This document shows positions 8,249 to 18,858 of a stretch of DNA of 64,000 nucleotides, piece by piece. Position 1 is the stretch's first letter, and every line of letters starts with the position of its first letter. The stretch covers positions 1-64,000 of the forward strand of contig JAKITD010000006.1 of assembly GCA_021648265.1 (NCBI GenBank), in the 5' to 3' direction. The position numbers and the translations under genes are program-made. A model generated the notes under the pieces. That model was not told the DNA's origin. It saw only the letters and a program-made list of their open reading frames with translations, and made no database searches. Origin of the DNA: Flavobacteriaceae bacterium. GTDB taxonomy: Bacteria > Bacteroidota > Bacteroidia > Flavobacteriales > Flavobacteriaceae.

Positions 8249-9721
8249 ATGACTGCACACAACGACAAGATTTTAGGAACAGGATTAACCTACGACGACG
8301 TACTTTTAGTACCTGCTTATTCAGACGTTTTACCTCGCGATGTTTCTATAAAAACAAAATTCACACGTAATATTACTTTAAATGTCCCAGTGCTTTCTGC
8401 AGCAATGGATACCGTTACCGAAAGTGCTATGGCAATGGCTATGGCTCGTGAAGGAGGAATAGGAGTTTTACATAAAAATATGTCTATCGAGGCTCAAGCC
8501 GCTGAAGTTAGAAAAGTAAAACGATCGGAAAGTGGTATGATTATAGATCCAGTAACGCTTCTTAAAACAGCAACTGTTGGCGATGCACAAAACACCATGC
8601 GTGAATATGGTATTGGAGGAATTCCAATAATTGATTCTGAAGGAAAGTTAATAGGAATCGTTACTAATCGTGATTTGCGTTTCGAAAAAGATTTTACCCG
8701 TCCTTTAGTTGAAGTGATGACAACTGAAAATCTAGTTACCGTAAGTAAAGGAACTTCATTAGGGGAAGCAGAGCTAATCCTTCAGAAAAATAAAATTGAA
8801 AAATTACCAGTCGTAAGTGACGACTATACACTTTTAGGTTTAATCACTTTTAGAGATATTACCAAAGTTACTCAAAAACCAATTGCTAATAAAGATGAAT
8901 TCGGAAGACTTAGAGTAGCTGCAGCTGTTGGTGTTACAGCTGATGCCGTAGAACGTGCCGAAGCTTTGGTCAACGCACAAGTAGATGCTATAGTTATTGA
9001 TACTGCTCACGGACATACCAAAGGAGTAGTTTCAGTATTAAAAGATATAAAAAAGAAATTCCCAAAATTAGATATTGTTGTAGGAAACATTGCAACAGCA
9101 GAAGCAGCTTTGTATTTGGTAAAAGCTGGAGCCGATGCTGTAAAAGTAGGAATTGGTCCAGGCTCTATTTGTACCACCCGTATTATTGCAGGAGTCGGGT
9201 TTCCGCAGTTTTCCGCGGTACTAGAAGTGGCAGCTGCTTTAAAAGGAACGGGAGTTCCAGTAATTGCAGATGGTGGCGTTCGTTATACGGGTGATATTGT
9301 AAAAGCATTAGCTGCGGGTGCCGATTGTGTAATGTTAGGATCTTTATTAGCAGGAACCAAAGAATCTCCAGGTGAAACCATTATTTACGAAGGAAGAAAA
9401 TTCAAATCTTATCGTGGAATGGGCTCAGTGGAAGCAATGAAACAAGGTTCAAAAGATCGTTATTTTCAAGATGTTGAAGATGATATTAAAAAACTAGTCC
9501 CAGAAGGAATTGTTGGTCGTGTACCTTATAAAGGTGAGTTATTGGAAAGTATGACTCAGTTTATCGGCGGGCTTAGAGCTGGAATGGGTTATTGTGGAGC
9601 AAAAGATGTGGAAGCATTAAAAACGGAAGCGAAATTTATACAAATCACGGCTTCGGGGATAAAAGAAAGCCACCCACATAATGTTACCATTACAAAGGAG
9701 GCTCCTAATTATTCTAGATAA
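8249..9721 (+). CDS. guaB: IMP dehydrogenase
   Basis: Oxidises IMP to XMP with NAD+, the committed step of GMP synthesis in the cytoplasm. The 490-residue chain has the expected TIM barrel split by a CBS pair (about residues 95-210; [20 protein letters not shown] and [19 protein letters not shown]). The active-site loop GPGSICTTR carries the catalytic cysteine near residue 308, and [10 protein letters not shown] and YRGMGS follow as phosphate-binding and flap motifs. It has its own promoter at 8188 and ends tail-to-tail, 6 bp from the convergent OmpH gene. Confidence 0.97.
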   Translation: MTAHNDKILGTGLTYDDVLLVPAYSDVLPRDVSIKTKFTRNITLNVPVLSAAMDTVTESAMAMAMAREGGIGVLHKNMSIEAQAAEVRKVKRSESGMIIDPVTLLKTATVGDAQNTMREYGIGGIPIIDSEGKLIGIVTNRDLRFEKDFTRPLVEVMTTENLVTVSKGTSLGEAELILQKNKIEKLPVVSDDYTLLGLITFRDITKVTQKPIANKDEFGRLRVAAAVGVTADAVERAEALVNAQVDAIVIDTAHGHTKGVVSVLKDIKKKFPKLDIVVGNIATAEAALYLVKAGADAVKVGIGPGSICTTRIIAGVGFPQFSAVLEVAAALKGTGVPVIADGGVRYTGDIVKALAAGADCVMLGSLLAGTKESPGETIIYEGRKFKSYRGMGSVEAMKQGSKDRYFQDVEDDIKKLVPEGIVGRVPYKGELLESMTQFIGGLRAGMGYCGAKDVEALKTEAKFIQITASGIKESHPHNVTITKEAPNYSR

Positions 9722-9727
9722 ATTATT

Positions 9728-10243
9728 TTATTTTTCTTGTTTAGGTGGCGGTAATCCCATTTTTGTCATTACTGCAAATGTTATATCAAATTTAGGGTCT
9801 ATATACGCTAATGTTTCGTTTATAGTGATTATTTGTGTAAAATTTCCTTGGGTTGCTATTTCTTGTAACACAACGTTAATCTTAGCATACAGAGGCTGTA
9901 GGAGTTCATTTTGACGAACTTGAACTAATGAGTTTGAGTTTTGTTGAAATTTCTGAAGGTCTTGTTCAAGCGTTTGAAGTTCTTGTATTTTAGAACTTTT
10001 TTCGGCTTCATTATAAGAAACTTCATTCTCTTTAAATACTTTAACCAAATCTTGGTACTTATTAATTTTTAGTTGTAATTGTGCATTTAAATCTTCGCTA
10101 TAAATTCGTGCTTGATTACCAGCTTCCTTTAAATCGGGCATTTGACTCAAAATGTATTCTACATCAATAGTTCCTACCTTAGATTGTGCGTTTATTTGTA
10201 TGCTTGTAATTAATACAAATAATAATATACTTATTTTTTTCAT
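9728..10243 (-). CDS. OmpH/Skp family periplasmic chaperone
   Basis: A 171-residue Skp-like chaperone that would bind unfolded outer-membrane proteins in the periplasm. It has a signal peptide (MKKISILLFVLI...NAQ), then KVGTIDVEYILSQMP, the typical OmpH beginning, and a long charged helical stretch (about residues 40-120) expected to form coiled-coil arms. The frame extends upstream to a TTG at 10264, but that codon overlaps the -7 box at 10262-10269, so the ATG at 10243 is the better start. It lies divergently next to the SurA-like cluster, which has a related job in outer-membrane protein maturation. Confidence 0.85.
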   Translation of the reverse strand: MKKISILLFVLITSIQINAQSKVGTIDVEYILSQMPDLKEAGNQARIYSEDLNAQLQLKINKYQDLVKVFKENEVSYNEAEKSSKIQELQTLEQDLQKFQQNSNSLVQVRQNELLQPLYAKINVVLQEIATQGNFTQIITINETLAYIDPKFDITFAVMTKMGLPPPKQEK

Positions 10244-10261
10244 TTTTTTAAAAATTTTAAG

Positions 10262-10269
10262 CAAAGATA
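10262..10269 (-). promoter_or_regulatory. -7 element TATCTTTG for the OmpH gene
   Basis: On the minus strand TATCTTTG matches TAnnTTTG and lies about 19 nt before the ATG at 10243. It overlaps the TTG that would otherwise extend the reading frame, which rules out that longer start. Confidence 0.6.
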
Positions 10270-10355
10270 CATGTAATAAAAAACAAATTAAAAATTTTAT
10301 AAATATCTTATGTAAAGCTTAACAGATTCAGACTTGTAGAATAGCCGCTTTTTGT

Positions 10356-10363
10356 TACTTTTG
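10356..10363 (+). promoter_or_regulatory. -7 element TACTTTTG for the SurA-like operon
   Basis: TACTTTTG followed by catc lies 31 nt before the ATG at 10394. It probably drives the whole 10394-15587 gene run. Confidence 0.6.
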
Positions 10364-10393
10364 CATCGCTTTAATAATAATTAATAATTTAAT

Positions 10394-12355
10394 ATGAATA
10401 CGAAAAGAAATTTAATTTTAATACTTACTGTGTTTTTTGCAATAAATGCATTTTCTCAAAAGAATAAAGATGTATTATTAACAATTAACGACCAACCAGT
10501 TTATGCTTCGGAATTTAAAACTGTTTTTAACAAAAATCTTGACCTAGTTATAGATGAAGAACAAAAAAATGTAGATGGTTATATGGATTTGTTTATTGAT
10601 TATAAATTAAAAATAACAGAAGCCTATGCTCAAGGATTAGATGAGAATCCTAGTTATATAAAAGAGTTTTCCAAATATCAAGATCAGTTATCAAGATCTT
10701 ATATTTATGATAACAGAATTTCTTCAGAATTAATGCAAGAAGCCTATGATAGGGGGTTAGAAGAAGTTAATGCAAATCATTTGCTAATTAAAATTAGTTT
10801 AAATGCAAGACCTGAAGACACCTTAATAGCCTATAATAAAATAAAAACCCTAAGAAATAAAGTTGTTAACGGAGAAGATTTTGAAGAATTAATAAAAAAA
10901 TATTCAGAAGAGCCTGGGGCAAAAACCAAAGCTGGAAAGTTGGGGTATTTTTCAGTATTCCAAATGGTTTATTCTTTTGAAAATGCTGCATACACAACTA
11001 AAATTGGCGATATTTCAGAAATAATTAGAACTCAATTTGGGTATCATATTCTTAAAGTGACTGATAGAAGAATAAAACAACCAAAAATTAAGGTTGCTCA
11101 TATAATGATTTTCGATAATGAAAAAAAGAAAAATGAACAAGCTGAAGAAAAAATAAATGAAATTTATGCTTTGTTAATGCAAGGAGGATCTTTTGAAAGT
11201 TTAGCAAAACAATTTTCTGATGATAAAAATTCAGCAATAAGAGGAGGAAATTTAACGCCATTTGGACATGGAGACCTAAGAGCACCAGAATTTGAAAAAG
11301 TAGCATTTAGTTTAACTGAAAAGGATCAAATATCTGCCCCTGTAAAAAGTTCTTTTGGCTGGCATATTATAAAGTTTGAAGAAATAATTAAAGTGCCGTC
11401 TTTTGAAGAAATTAAAAGCGATTTAGATAAAAAAGTTAAAAGCGGAGATAGAGCAAAAGTGGTAACCCAAGCTATAAATAGTAAGATTAAAGATAAATAT
11501 GGTTATAAAGAAGGAGTTAGCTATTCATCTTTTTTTGAGGAATTTGTAACGGATAGTGTTTTTAAAAGAAAATGGGAATTTGAAAAAATTCCTTCTAACG
11601 AAGATTTAATATTATTTACAATTGGGAATTCAGAAGTTAAATTTAATGACTTTGCAGGTTTTATAAAAGAAAAACAACAAACACCAAAACGTTATACAGA
11701 CAAAAATGTCTTGTTATTTGATTTTTATAACGAATTTTTTGATAAAAAATTAATGGATTTTTATAAGAAAAAACTAGAAGGAGATAATGACGAATATGCT
11801 AATACATTAAATGAATATAGATATGGACTATTAATATTTGATGCAATGGATAAAAATATTTGGACAGCCGCAAAACTAGATTCAATAGGACTTAAAAATT
11901 ATTACACGCAAACTAAAAGCAACTATCAATGGAAAAAAAGAATAGATGCTGTTATATTGTCATCAACTAAAGAGTCAACAGCAAAACAAGTAAAAGAGTT
12001 GCTAGCTAAAGGAATTGAGATTGAGGAAATTAAAAAACAACTCAATACAGATGGAATAGTGAGCGTTATAATAACAAACAACGTTTACGAAATTGACAAT
12101 AGTCATTTGCCAACGCCTTTAGATATTAAATTGGGTGTTTCAAAAATAATTAAAAGAGAAGATTCTTTTGTTGTGGTTAAAATTAATGAAATAATTGAAC
12201 CAACCACAAAAGAATTTGATGAAGTAAGAGGAGTGGTTTTAAGTGATTATCAAAAAAGGATTGAGGAAAATTGGATGAAAGAACTTCGAGAAAAATATGA
12301 AGTGAAAATAAATAAAAAAGTATTAAAAAGAATAAAAAAAGATCTGATTAAATAA
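10394..12355 (+). CDS. Periplasmic peptidylprolyl isomerase with two parvulin domains
   Basis: A 653-residue secreted protein (signal MNTKRNLILILTVFF...FSQ) of the SurA/PpiC kind, expected to help fold outer-membrane and secreted proteins. Two parvulin-type rotamase domains lie at about residues 127-230 and 231-335, each ending in the typical FGYHILKV or FGWHIIKF. The N-terminal 100 residues are helical like a SurA chaperone domain, and the C-terminal 300 residues are a long helical region without a recognised fold. It is the first gene of a four-gene run; its TAA shares one base with the ATG of the next gene. Confidence 0.88.
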   Translation: MNTKRNLILILTVFFAINAFSQKNKDVLLTINDQPVYASEFKTVFNKNLDLVIDEEQKNVDGYMDLFIDYKLKITEAYAQGLDENPSYIKEFSKYQDQLSRSYIYDNRISSELMQEAYDRGLEEVNANHLLIKISLNARPEDTLIAYNKIKTLRNKVVNGEDFEELIKKYSEEPGAKTKAGKLGYFSVFQMVYSFENAAYTTKIGDISEIIRTQFGYHILKVTDRRIKQPKIKVAHIMIFDNEKKKNEQAEEKINEIYALLMQGGSFESLAKQFSDDKNSAIRGGNLTPFGHGDLRAPEFEKVAFSLTEKDQISAPVKSSFGWHIIKFEEIIKVPSFEEIKSDLDKKVKSGDRAKVVTQAINSKIKDKYGYKEGVSYSSFFEEFVTDSVFKRKWEFEKIPSNEDLILFTIGNSEVKFNDFAGFIKEKQQTPKRYTDKNVLLFDFYNEFFDKKLMDFYKKKLEGDNDEYANTLNEYRYGLLIFDAMDKNIWTAAKLDSIGLKNYYTQTKSNYQWKKRIDAVILSSTKESTAKQVKELLAKGIEIEEIKKQLNTDGIVSVIITNNVYEIDNSHLPTPLDIKLGVSKIIKREDSFVVVKINEIIEPTTKEFDEVRGVVLSDYQKRIEENWMKELREKYEVKINKKVLKRIKKDLIK

Positions 12356-13203
12356 TGCTTAAATACCTAATTTTTTTTTTATTAATAGCAGTTACTTTTT
12401 CTTGTGATTATTTTAAACAAGAAGATATAGGAAGGCCAATTGCTAGAGTTAATGATAGTTATTTGTATAAAGATGATTTAAAAAAATTAATTTTTGAAAC
12501 AACATCAAAAGAAGACAGTATTATTATTGTAAATAATTTTATTAAAAGATGGGCAACTCAACAACTTTTAATAGATCGGTCAAATGTTAATCTACCCCAA
12601 AAACAACAAGAAATATTTAACAAATTAGTTGAAGAATATAAAATAGATTTATACACCGAAGCATATAAAAGTTATATAGTTAGTAGTCAGCTAGACAGTG
12701 TGGTTTCAGATATTGAATTAGAAAAATATTATTTAGAAAACAATGTTAATTTTAGATTAAACGATGAGTTGTTAAAAGTTAGGTATATCCATATAGGTAA
12801 TAATTATTCTAATATCACTAGCTTAAAAAATAAATTTACACGCTTTAATAATACTGATAAGGAAGATTTAAATAATTTAAGTATAAAATTTAAAGCCTAT
12901 AATTTAAACGATTCAATTTGGATTAAAAATGATGTATTGCAGGATGCATTGCCAACTTTAAAGTCTTCGAATGTTCAAATGTTAAAAAAATCTAATTTTG
13001 TTCAACTACAAGATTCATTAGGAGTATATTTGGTGAAAATTGTTGATGTACTTAAAACCAATGACATTGCTCCCCTTTCTTATGTGAAACCAACAATTAA
13101 GCAAATAATTTTGAATAAAAGAAAAAGAGAGTTGATTAAAAAACTAGAAAAAGATATAACTGTAGACGCAATTAAAAATAAAAATTTTGAAATATATAAT
13201 TAA
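12355..13203 (+). CDS. SurA-like lipoprotein without visible parvulin domain
   Basis: A 282-residue lipoprotein (lipobox ending at C17, VTFSC). The start IGRPIARVNDSYLYKDDLKK resembles the beginning of SurA/PrsA chaperone domains ('AxVNDxxI...L'). The rest is mostly charged helix, and I see no rotamase signature such as FGxHxxxV. It overlaps the upstream isomerase gene by one base and the downstream one by 17 bases, so the three proteins are surely made together. I infer a non-catalytic chaperone partner for the two flanking isomerases. Confidence 0.7.
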   Translation: MLKYLIFFLLIAVTFSCDYFKQEDIGRPIARVNDSYLYKDDLKKLIFETTSKEDSIIIVNNFIKRWATQQLLIDRSNVNLPQKQQEIFNKLVEEYKIDLYTEAYKSYIVSSQLDSVVSDIELEKYYLENNVNFRLNDELLKVRYIHIGNNYSNITSLKNKFTRFNNTDKEDLNNLSIKFKAYNLNDSIWIKNDVLQDALPTLKSSNVQMLKKSNFVQLQDSLGVYLVKIVDVLKTNDIAPLSYVKPTIKQIILNKRKRELIKKLEKDITVDAIKNKNFEIYN

Positions 13204-14632
13204 AACCGCCCTACTTAGTATGTTTTTTGCTTTTCAGGCAACCATATTTGCTCAAGAAGTAATTACTGTGGACAGTACGGGTGTAGCACAAAATAAAGAA
13301 GATCTAGAGCCAGTTCAAAAAGATTCTGTTATTACATTTAAAAGATTCAAAGCAGAAGGAGTTAGTGCTGTCGTGGGAGATTTTGTAATTTTAGAGTTTG
13401 ATATCGATAAAAGTTATTTAGAATTTGAACAAAACGGAGTCGATATTTCTACCATAGATCGTTGCCAAATGATTGGTAAACTAATGGAAGATAAATTATA
13501 TGTTCATCACGCAATTCAAGATAGTATTGTCATTGCAGATGCTGAAATTCAACCCGAAGTAGATCAGTTGTTAGCCTACATGATAGAACAAGTTGGAAGT
13601 GAAGAAAAGGTTGTAAAATACTACCGAAAAAAAAATGTAATAGAACTTAAAGAAGATCTTTTTAAAGCTAGAAAAGAAATAAGATTGACTGAAAGGATGC
13701 AAGAAAAAATTGTTTCAGAGATTACTGTTACTCCAGAAGAAGTAAGAACATTTTTCTTTTCAATACCTGAGGATGAACGCCCAATTTTTGGGGCAGAATT
13801 AGAAGTAGCTCAATTAGTTATGGAACCTTTAATTACCGAAAAAGCAAAACAAGCTGCAATAAATAGGTTAAAAGTTATCAGGACAGACATTGTAGAAAAT
13901 GGGTCTTCATTTGCAACAAAAGCAGTTCTGTATTCCAAAGACGGAACACGGTCTAAAGGAGGACTTATTGAAGGAGTTCGAAGAGATTCTCCAATGGCAA
14001 AAGAGTTTAAGGATATGGCTTTTTCATTATTAGAAGGAGAAGTTAGTGAACCTTTTGAAACCGAATTTGGATTCCATATTCTTAAGGTTGATAAAATTAG
14101 AGGACAACAAGTAGATGTTAGACATATTATTATTTTTCCCGAAATAGCTCAAAAATATATTGATGCTGCAAAATCAAGACTTGATACTATAAGAACGAGT
14201 ATTGTCGATAAAAAAATATTATTTTCAGATGCAGCAAAAGCGTATTCAACAGATTTTGAAACAAGAAATAATGGAGGTCAATTAGTAAATCCACAGTCAT
14301 TAGATACCCGTTTTGATTTAACAAAAATGGATCCAACATTAAGTGCACAAGTGTATAATATGAAAAAAGGTGACGTAACCAAAATATATACGGATTTTGA
14401 TCGAACAGGTAAAAGTATCTTTAAAATATTAACTATTACTGAAAGATATGATGAACACGTTGCCGATTATGCAAAAGATTACGAGAAAATCCATGAACTA
14501 GCTTTAAAAGAAAAACAACTTAGAACAATTGAAGCTTGGCAAGAAGAAAAAATTAAAGAAACCTATATAAAAGTAAATGAAGATTACCAAGATTGTGATT
14601 TTACTAATAATTGGGTAAATAAAGATAATTAG
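13187..14632 (+). CDS. SurA-like periplasmic peptidylprolyl isomerase
   Basis: A 481-residue SurA homologue. A helical chaperone domain (about residues 50-200) is followed by a parvulin domain (about 203-305, with SKGGLIEG and EFGFHILKVDKI) and a second, weaker rotamase-like unit (307-420, with NNGGQLVNP). The start is a TTG at 13187, inside the end of the upstream gene: it gives a proper signal peptide (KYIIKTALLSMFFAFQ...FAQ), whereas the ATG at 13220 would remove the positive n-region. Only one base separates it from the MoxR gene. Confidence 0.87.
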   Translation: MKYIIKTALLSMFFAFQATIFAQEVITVDSTGVAQNKEDLEPVQKDSVITFKRFKAEGVSAVVGDFVILEFDIDKSYLEFEQNGVDISTIDRCQMIGKLMEDKLYVHHAIQDSIVIADAEIQPEVDQLLAYMIEQVGSEEKVVKYYRKKNVIELKEDLFKARKEIRLTERMQEKIVSEITVTPEEVRTFFFSIPEDERPIFGAELEVAQLVMEPLITEKAKQAAINRLKVIRTDIVENGSSFATKAVLYSKDGTRSKGGLIEGVRRDSPMAKEFKDMAFSLLEGEVSEPFETEFGFHILKVDKIRGQQVDVRHIIIFPEIAQKYIDAAKSRLDTIRTSIVDKKILFSDAAKAYSTDFETRNNGGQLVNPQSLDTRFDLTKMDPTLSAQVYNMKKGDVTKIYTDFDRTGKSIFKILTITERYDEHVADYAKDYEKIHELALKEKQLRTIEAWQEEKIKETYIKVNEDYQDCDFTNNWVNKDN

Positions 14633-14633
14633 T

Positions 14634-15587
14634 ATGTCAGACGTCGCAGCAATCAATCAATTAGTTTCCAAATACAACGATTTACGACAAGAAATAAAAA
14701 AGATTATTGTTGGTCAAGATGAAGTGGTAGAACAAGTGCTACTTTCCATTTTTTCTGGAGGACACGCTTTATTAATAGGCGTTCCAGGACTAGCAAAAAC
14801 ATTATTAGTGCACACAGTTGCTGAAGCATTGGGTTTGAATTTTAAACGAATTCAATTTACACCAGATTTAATGCCGAGTGATATTTTAGGTTCTGAAATA
14901 TTAGATGAAAACAGACAGTTTAAATTCATCAAAGGACCTATATTTTCTAATATTATTTTGGCAGATGAAATTAATAGAACACCACCAAAAACACAAGCTG
15001 CATTATTAGAAGCAATGCAAGAACGTTCAGTAACAATTGCAGGGCATACCTACAAACTGGACAAGCCATATTTTGTATTAGCAACTCAAAACCCAATAGA
15101 GCAAGAAGGAACCTACCCATTACCTGAAGCACAATTAGACCGTTTTATGTTTGCGATAAATTTAGATTACCCTTCATTTACTGAAGAAGTAGATATCGTA
15201 AAAACGACAACCATTGGCGCAAATCCAACTATAAATGCTTTGTTTTCTGCTGAAGAAATAATTAAATATCAACAATTAATTCAGAAGATTCCGGTAGCCG
15301 AAAATGTTATTGAATATGCAGTTACTTTAGTTGGAAAAACAAGACCAAAAAGTGCTGCTGCACCAGAAATGGTAAAAAAATACATAGATTGGGGAGCAGG
15401 ACCAAGAGCTTCGCAAAATCTAATTTTAAGTGCAAAAACCTATGCTGTTTTAAGAGGAAAATTTTCTCCAGATATTGAAGATGTTCAAAAAGTGGCTATT
15501 GGTATTCTACGCCACCGATTAATTAAAAACTACAAAGCCGAAGCAGAAGGTTTAAGTATCGAAGATATTATTAGAAGTTTGTTCTAA
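14634..15587 (+). CDS. MoxR family AAA+ ATPase
   Basis: A 317-residue MoxR-type AAA+ ATPase, a chaperone-like ATPase thought to mature partner proteins at the inner membrane. Walker A is GVPGLAKT near residue 46, Walker B is ILADEINR, and ATQNPIEQEGTYPLPEAQLDRF is the strongly conserved sensor region. MoxR genes usually precede DUF58/VWA genes, but none follows here; 239 bp of noncoding DNA and then aconitase come next. Its tight link to the SurA-like run is an arrangement I recall from other Flavobacteria. Confidence 0.92.
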   Translation: MSDVAAINQLVSKYNDLRQEIKKIIVGQDEVVEQVLLSIFSGGHALLIGVPGLAKTLLVHTVAEALGLNFKRIQFTPDLMPSDILGSEILDENRQFKFIKGPIFSNIILADEINRTPPKTQAALLEAMQERSVTIAGHTYKLDKPYFVLATQNPIEQEGTYPLPEAQLDRFMFAINLDYPSFTEEVDIVKTTTIGANPTINALFSAEEIIKYQQLIQKIPVAENVIEYAVTLVGKTRPKSAAAPEMVKKYIDWGAGPRASQNLILSAKTYAVLRGKFSPDIEDVQKVAIGILRHRLIKNYKAEAEGLSIEDIIRSLF

Positions 15588-15757
15588 AACTACTAATTCC
15601 TACTCTTTATTAATTTTGTTAAATTAAATTATTTGCAATTATCTTATAAGTATTCTTAATTTTTACGAATAAAAATTAATGATATCAAATATTTAGTGCG
15701 TTATTTTCAGTAATATTTCAATTTCATTCAATATTTGCTAAATATATTTGAGTTTTG

Positions 15758-15765
15758 TACTTTCG
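15758..15765 (+). promoter_or_regulatory. -7 element TACTTTCG for aconitase
   Basis: TACTTTCG differs from TAnnTTTG only by C for T at the seventh base. It lies about 62 nt before the ATG at 15827, in a 239-bp AT-rich gap with no other feature seen. Confidence 0.5.
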
Positions 15766-15826
15766 CATCACAATAAATCAATCCTTTTAGAAAGATTTAT
15801 GTTCTTCAATTTTAAAACAATTATTT

Positions 15827-18088
15827 ATGGCATTCGATATTAAAATGATTCAAAAAGTCTATTCACAACTAGTTGAAAGAGTAGATAAAGCACGAGAAAT
15901 TACAGGAAAACCTTTAACCCTTTCAGAAAAAATATTATACGCTCATTTATGGGATGGTAATGCAACTAAGGTATTTACTAGAGGAAAAGATTATGTAGAT
16001 TTCGCGCCAGATAGAATCGCTTGCCAAGATGCAACCGCACAAATGGCTTTGCTTCAGTTTATGCAAGCAGGTAAGAACAGAGTAGCAGTCCCAACTACAG
16101 TGCATTGTGATCACTTAATTCAAGCGAAAGTTGGAGCGGATAAAGATTTACAATCAGCTTTAAATAATAGTAACGAGGTTTTTAATTTCTTAGAATCGGT
16201 TTCAAATAAATACGGAATTGGATTCTGGAAACCAGGCGCAGGAATTATCCATCAAGTAGTATTAGAAAATTATGCATTCCCTGGAGGAATGATGATTGGT
16301 ACCGATTCACATACCGTTAATGCTGGCGGTTTAGGAATGGTCGCCATTGGAGTAGGAGGAGCAGATGCCGTTGATGTAATGGCAGGAATGGCTTGGGAAT
16401 TAAAATTTCCGAAGCTTATTGGAGTGAAATTAACAGGAAATGTTTCCGGTTGGACAGCACCAAAAGATGTAATTTTAAAAGTAGCAGGAATTGTAACTGC
16501 TAAAGGAGGGACAGGGGCTATCGTTGAATATTTTGGAGATGGAGCCATCGCTTTATCGTGTACAGGAAAAGGAACCATTTGCAATATGGGTGCCGAAATT
16601 GGTGCTACGACTTCTACATTTGGATATGATGAATCAATGGAACGATACCTACGTGCAACAGATAGAAACGACGTGGCAGATGCAGCAAACCAAGTAAAAG
16701 ATTATCTAACGGGTGATCCAGAAGTATATGCAAATCCGGAGCAATATTTTGATCAAGTAATCGAGATTAATTTAGATGAATTAATACCACATTTAAACGG
16801 ACCATTCTCTCCAGATATCGCTACGAAAGTTGGTGAAATGAATGCAAAAGCAACCAAAAATGGTTGGCCTTTAGATGTAGAATGGGGATTGATTGGTTCT
16901 TGTACCAACTCTTCGTATGAAGATTTATCGAGAGCAGCATCTATTGCGCAACAAGCTCTTGATAAAGGTATTAAAATGAAAGCAGAATTAGGTATCAATC
17001 CAGGTTCTGAGCAAGTTCGTTTTACAGCAGACCGTGACGGAATTATAGAGGTTTTCGAAAATCTAGATGCTAAAATATTTACCAATGCTTGTGGACCTTG
17101 TATCGGACAATGGGCAAGACAAGGAGCTGATAAAGAAGAAAAAAACACCATCATTCATTCTTTTAATAGAAACTTTGCAAAACGTGCCGATGGAAACCCA
17201 AATACCCACGCATTTGTAGCCTCTCCAGAAATGGTTATGGCAATTACATTGTCTGGTAGATTGGATTTTAATCCGTTGACCGATACACTAACTAATAATA
17301 AAGGAGAAGAAATTTTACTAGACGAACCAACAGGTTGGGAATTACCTCCAAAAGGATTCGCAGTAGATGATAACGGTTATATAGAACCTATTGAAGATGG
17401 AAGTGGTATAAATGTGGAGGTAAGTCCAGATTCAGAAAGATTGCAATTATTAATACCTTTTACTCCATTAGGAAATAAAATTGAAGGTGCTAAATTACTG
17501 ATTAAAGCCTTCGGTAAATGTACTACCGATCATATTTCTATGGCAGGACCTTGGTTACGTTACAGAGGTCATTTAGATAATATTTCGAACAATATGTTGA
17601 TTGGTGCAGTAAATGATTTCAATAAGAAAACTAATTTCATTAAAAATCAAATGGATGGTGAATATGATGCAGTACCAAAAGTGGCTCGTGCCTACAAAGC
17701 AGCTGGTGTTTTAACAATGGTAGTTGGTGATCATAATTATGGTGAAGGATCGTCTAGAGAACACGCCGCTATGGAACCTCGTCATTTAGGAGTTGCTGCA
17801 GTGTTGGTGAAATCGTTTGCAAGAATCCACGAAACAAACTTGAAAAAACAAGGGATGTTAGGATTGACATTTGCCAATGAAAGTGATTACGATTTAATAC
17901 AAGAAGACGACACCTTTAATTTTACAGATTTAAATAAATTTGCACCTGGAAAACCATTAACTATCGAAGTTGTTCACACAGATGGAAGTAAAGATGTTGT
18001 GATGGCAAACCATACCTACAACCAATCTCAAATTGAATGGTACGATAAAGGTTCGGCTTTAAATTTAATTAAGGAACAGAATGCATAA
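15827..18088 (+). CDS. acnA: Aconitate hydratase
   Basis: Interconverts citrate and isocitrate in the TCA cycle through a [4Fe-4S] cluster. The 753-residue chain is of the mitochondrial-type aconitase group: [11 protein letters not shown] (substrate Ser/His), [13 protein letters not shown] (first cluster cysteine near residue 357) and [10 protein letters not shown] (the other two near 422-425). The C-terminal swivel domain contains [11 protein letters not shown]. Length and motif spacing are complete. It is a single-gene unit with a promoter at 15758 and a terminator at 18110. The symbol is by analogy; 'acn' would be equally valid. Confidence 0.95.
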   Translation: MAFDIKMIQKVYSQLVERVDKAREITGKPLTLSEKILYAHLWDGNATKVFTRGKDYVDFAPDRIACQDATAQMALLQFMQAGKNRVAVPTTVHCDHLIQAKVGADKDLQSALNNSNEVFNFLESVSNKYGIGFWKPGAGIIHQVVLENYAFPGGMMIGTDSHTVNAGGLGMVAIGVGGADAVDVMAGMAWELKFPKLIGVKLTGNVSGWTAPKDVILKVAGIVTAKGGTGAIVEYFGDGAIALSCTGKGTICNMGAEIGATTSTFGYDESMERYLRATDRNDVADAANQVKDYLTGDPEVYANPEQYFDQVIEINLDELIPHLNGPFSPDIATKVGEMNAKATKNGWPLDVEWGLIGSCTNSSYEDLSRAASIAQQALDKGIKMKAELGINPGSEQVRFTADRDGIIEVFENLDAKIFTNACGPCIGQWARQGADKEEKNTIIHSFNRNFAKRADGNPNTHAFVASPEMVMAITLSGRLDFNPLTDTLTNNKGEEILLDEPTGWELPPKGFAVDDNGYIEPIEDGSGINVEVSPDSERLQLLIPFTPLGNKIEGAKLLIKAFGKCTTDHISMAGPWLRYRGHLDNISNNMLIGAVNDFNKKTNFIKNQMDGEYDAVPKVARAYKAAGVLTMVVGDHNYGEGSSREHAAMEPRHLGVAAVLVKSFARIHETNLKKQGMLGLTFANESDYDLIQEDDTFNFTDLNKFAPGKPLTIEVVHTDGSKDVVMANHTYNQSQIEWYDKGSALNLIKEQNA

Positions 18089-18109
18089 ATTCTGAAAATA
18101 AATTTTTAT

Positions 18110-18138
18110 AATGCTCCAATAAATTTGGGGCATTTTTT
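18110..18138 (+). terminator. Rho-independent terminator after aconitase
   Basis: aatgctcc and ggggcatt pair (one G-T) around a 9-nt loop, followed by a T run, about 20 bp after the aconitase stop codon. Confidence 0.7.
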
Positions 18139-18211
18139 ATAATTATTACTCGGAATAAAATGTTTGATATAGATTTAGAACGATTTTGATAAGGAGTTTT
18201 GTATTCTTTAA

Positions 18212-18219
18212 TAATTTTG
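18212..18219 (+). promoter_or_regulatory. -7 element TAATTTTG for the thioredoxin-like gene
   Basis: TAATTTTG fits TAnnTTTG and lies 19 nt before the ATG at 18238. Confidence 0.55.
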
Positions 18220-18237
18220 CAGCATTAATTAAAAATT

Positions 18238-18798
18238 ATGAGTTTTATTAAAAAACAGTGGAGCAATATCCTTTTCGGAGCTTTTATCGTGTTGATGATT
18301 GTGCCACAAACAAGAATGCCAATACAAATTTTTATTCAACGGTTTATTTCGTTTAGTCCTTCGGAAATAAGCCAAGAAGACAGAGCAACTTTAAATGATT
18401 ATAATTGGAATTTAGTTACATTAAACTCTGAAAGAGTCAACCTTTCTCAATCGGAAGGCAAAGTTATACTCATTAACTTTTGGGCTACTTGGTGTCCACC
18501 TTGTATTGCTGAAATGCCAGAATTGCAAGAGCTTTATAATAAATATGGAGACAAAGTAGATTTCTATTTTATTACCAATGAAGATCCAGAAAAAGTAAAA
18601 TTATTTTTTGATAAAAAGGGATATGATATGCCAGTGTTTCTTCAAATCGAAAAAGCTCCCAAAGTATTAGAATCTTCTTCCTTACCAACGACCTATTTAA
18701 TTTCAAAATCAGGGGAAATCGTAATGCGAAAAACGGGAGCTGCAAGTTGGAATAGCGATAGCGTTCATGAAGTTTTGGAGAATTTATTGAATAATTAG
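18238..18798 (+). CDS. TlpA-like thiol-disulfide oxidoreductase
   Basis: A 186-residue envelope thioredoxin-fold protein. One N-terminal membrane segment (about residues 10-25) places the rest in the periplasm. The redox motif is WCPPC in NFWATWCPPCIAEMP, near residue 86, and PTTYLI supplies the cis-proline. It would reduce or shuffle disulfides, for instance in cytochrome c maturation. It has its own promoter at 18212 and stands convergent to pheT. Confidence 0.88.
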   Translation: MSFIKKQWSNILFGAFIVLMIVPQTRMPIQIFIQRFISFSPSEISQEDRATLNDYNWNLVTLNSERVNLSQSEGKVILINFWATWCPPCIAEMPELQELYNKYGDKVDFYFITNEDPEKVKLFFDKKGYDMPVFLQIEKAPKVLESSSLPTTYLISKSGEIVMRKTGAASWNSDSVHEVLENLLNN

Positions 18799-18858
18799 TT
18801 TTTACAAATACTCAATGGATTTAGCTTTTCGGAAATTTAAATCTATTGAGTATAATTA

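Noticed and set aside
9681-9914. 77-residue plus-strand frame overlapping guaB and OmpH
   Set aside because: It lies antisense to the OmpH gene and in a second frame of guaB. It is a shadow frame.
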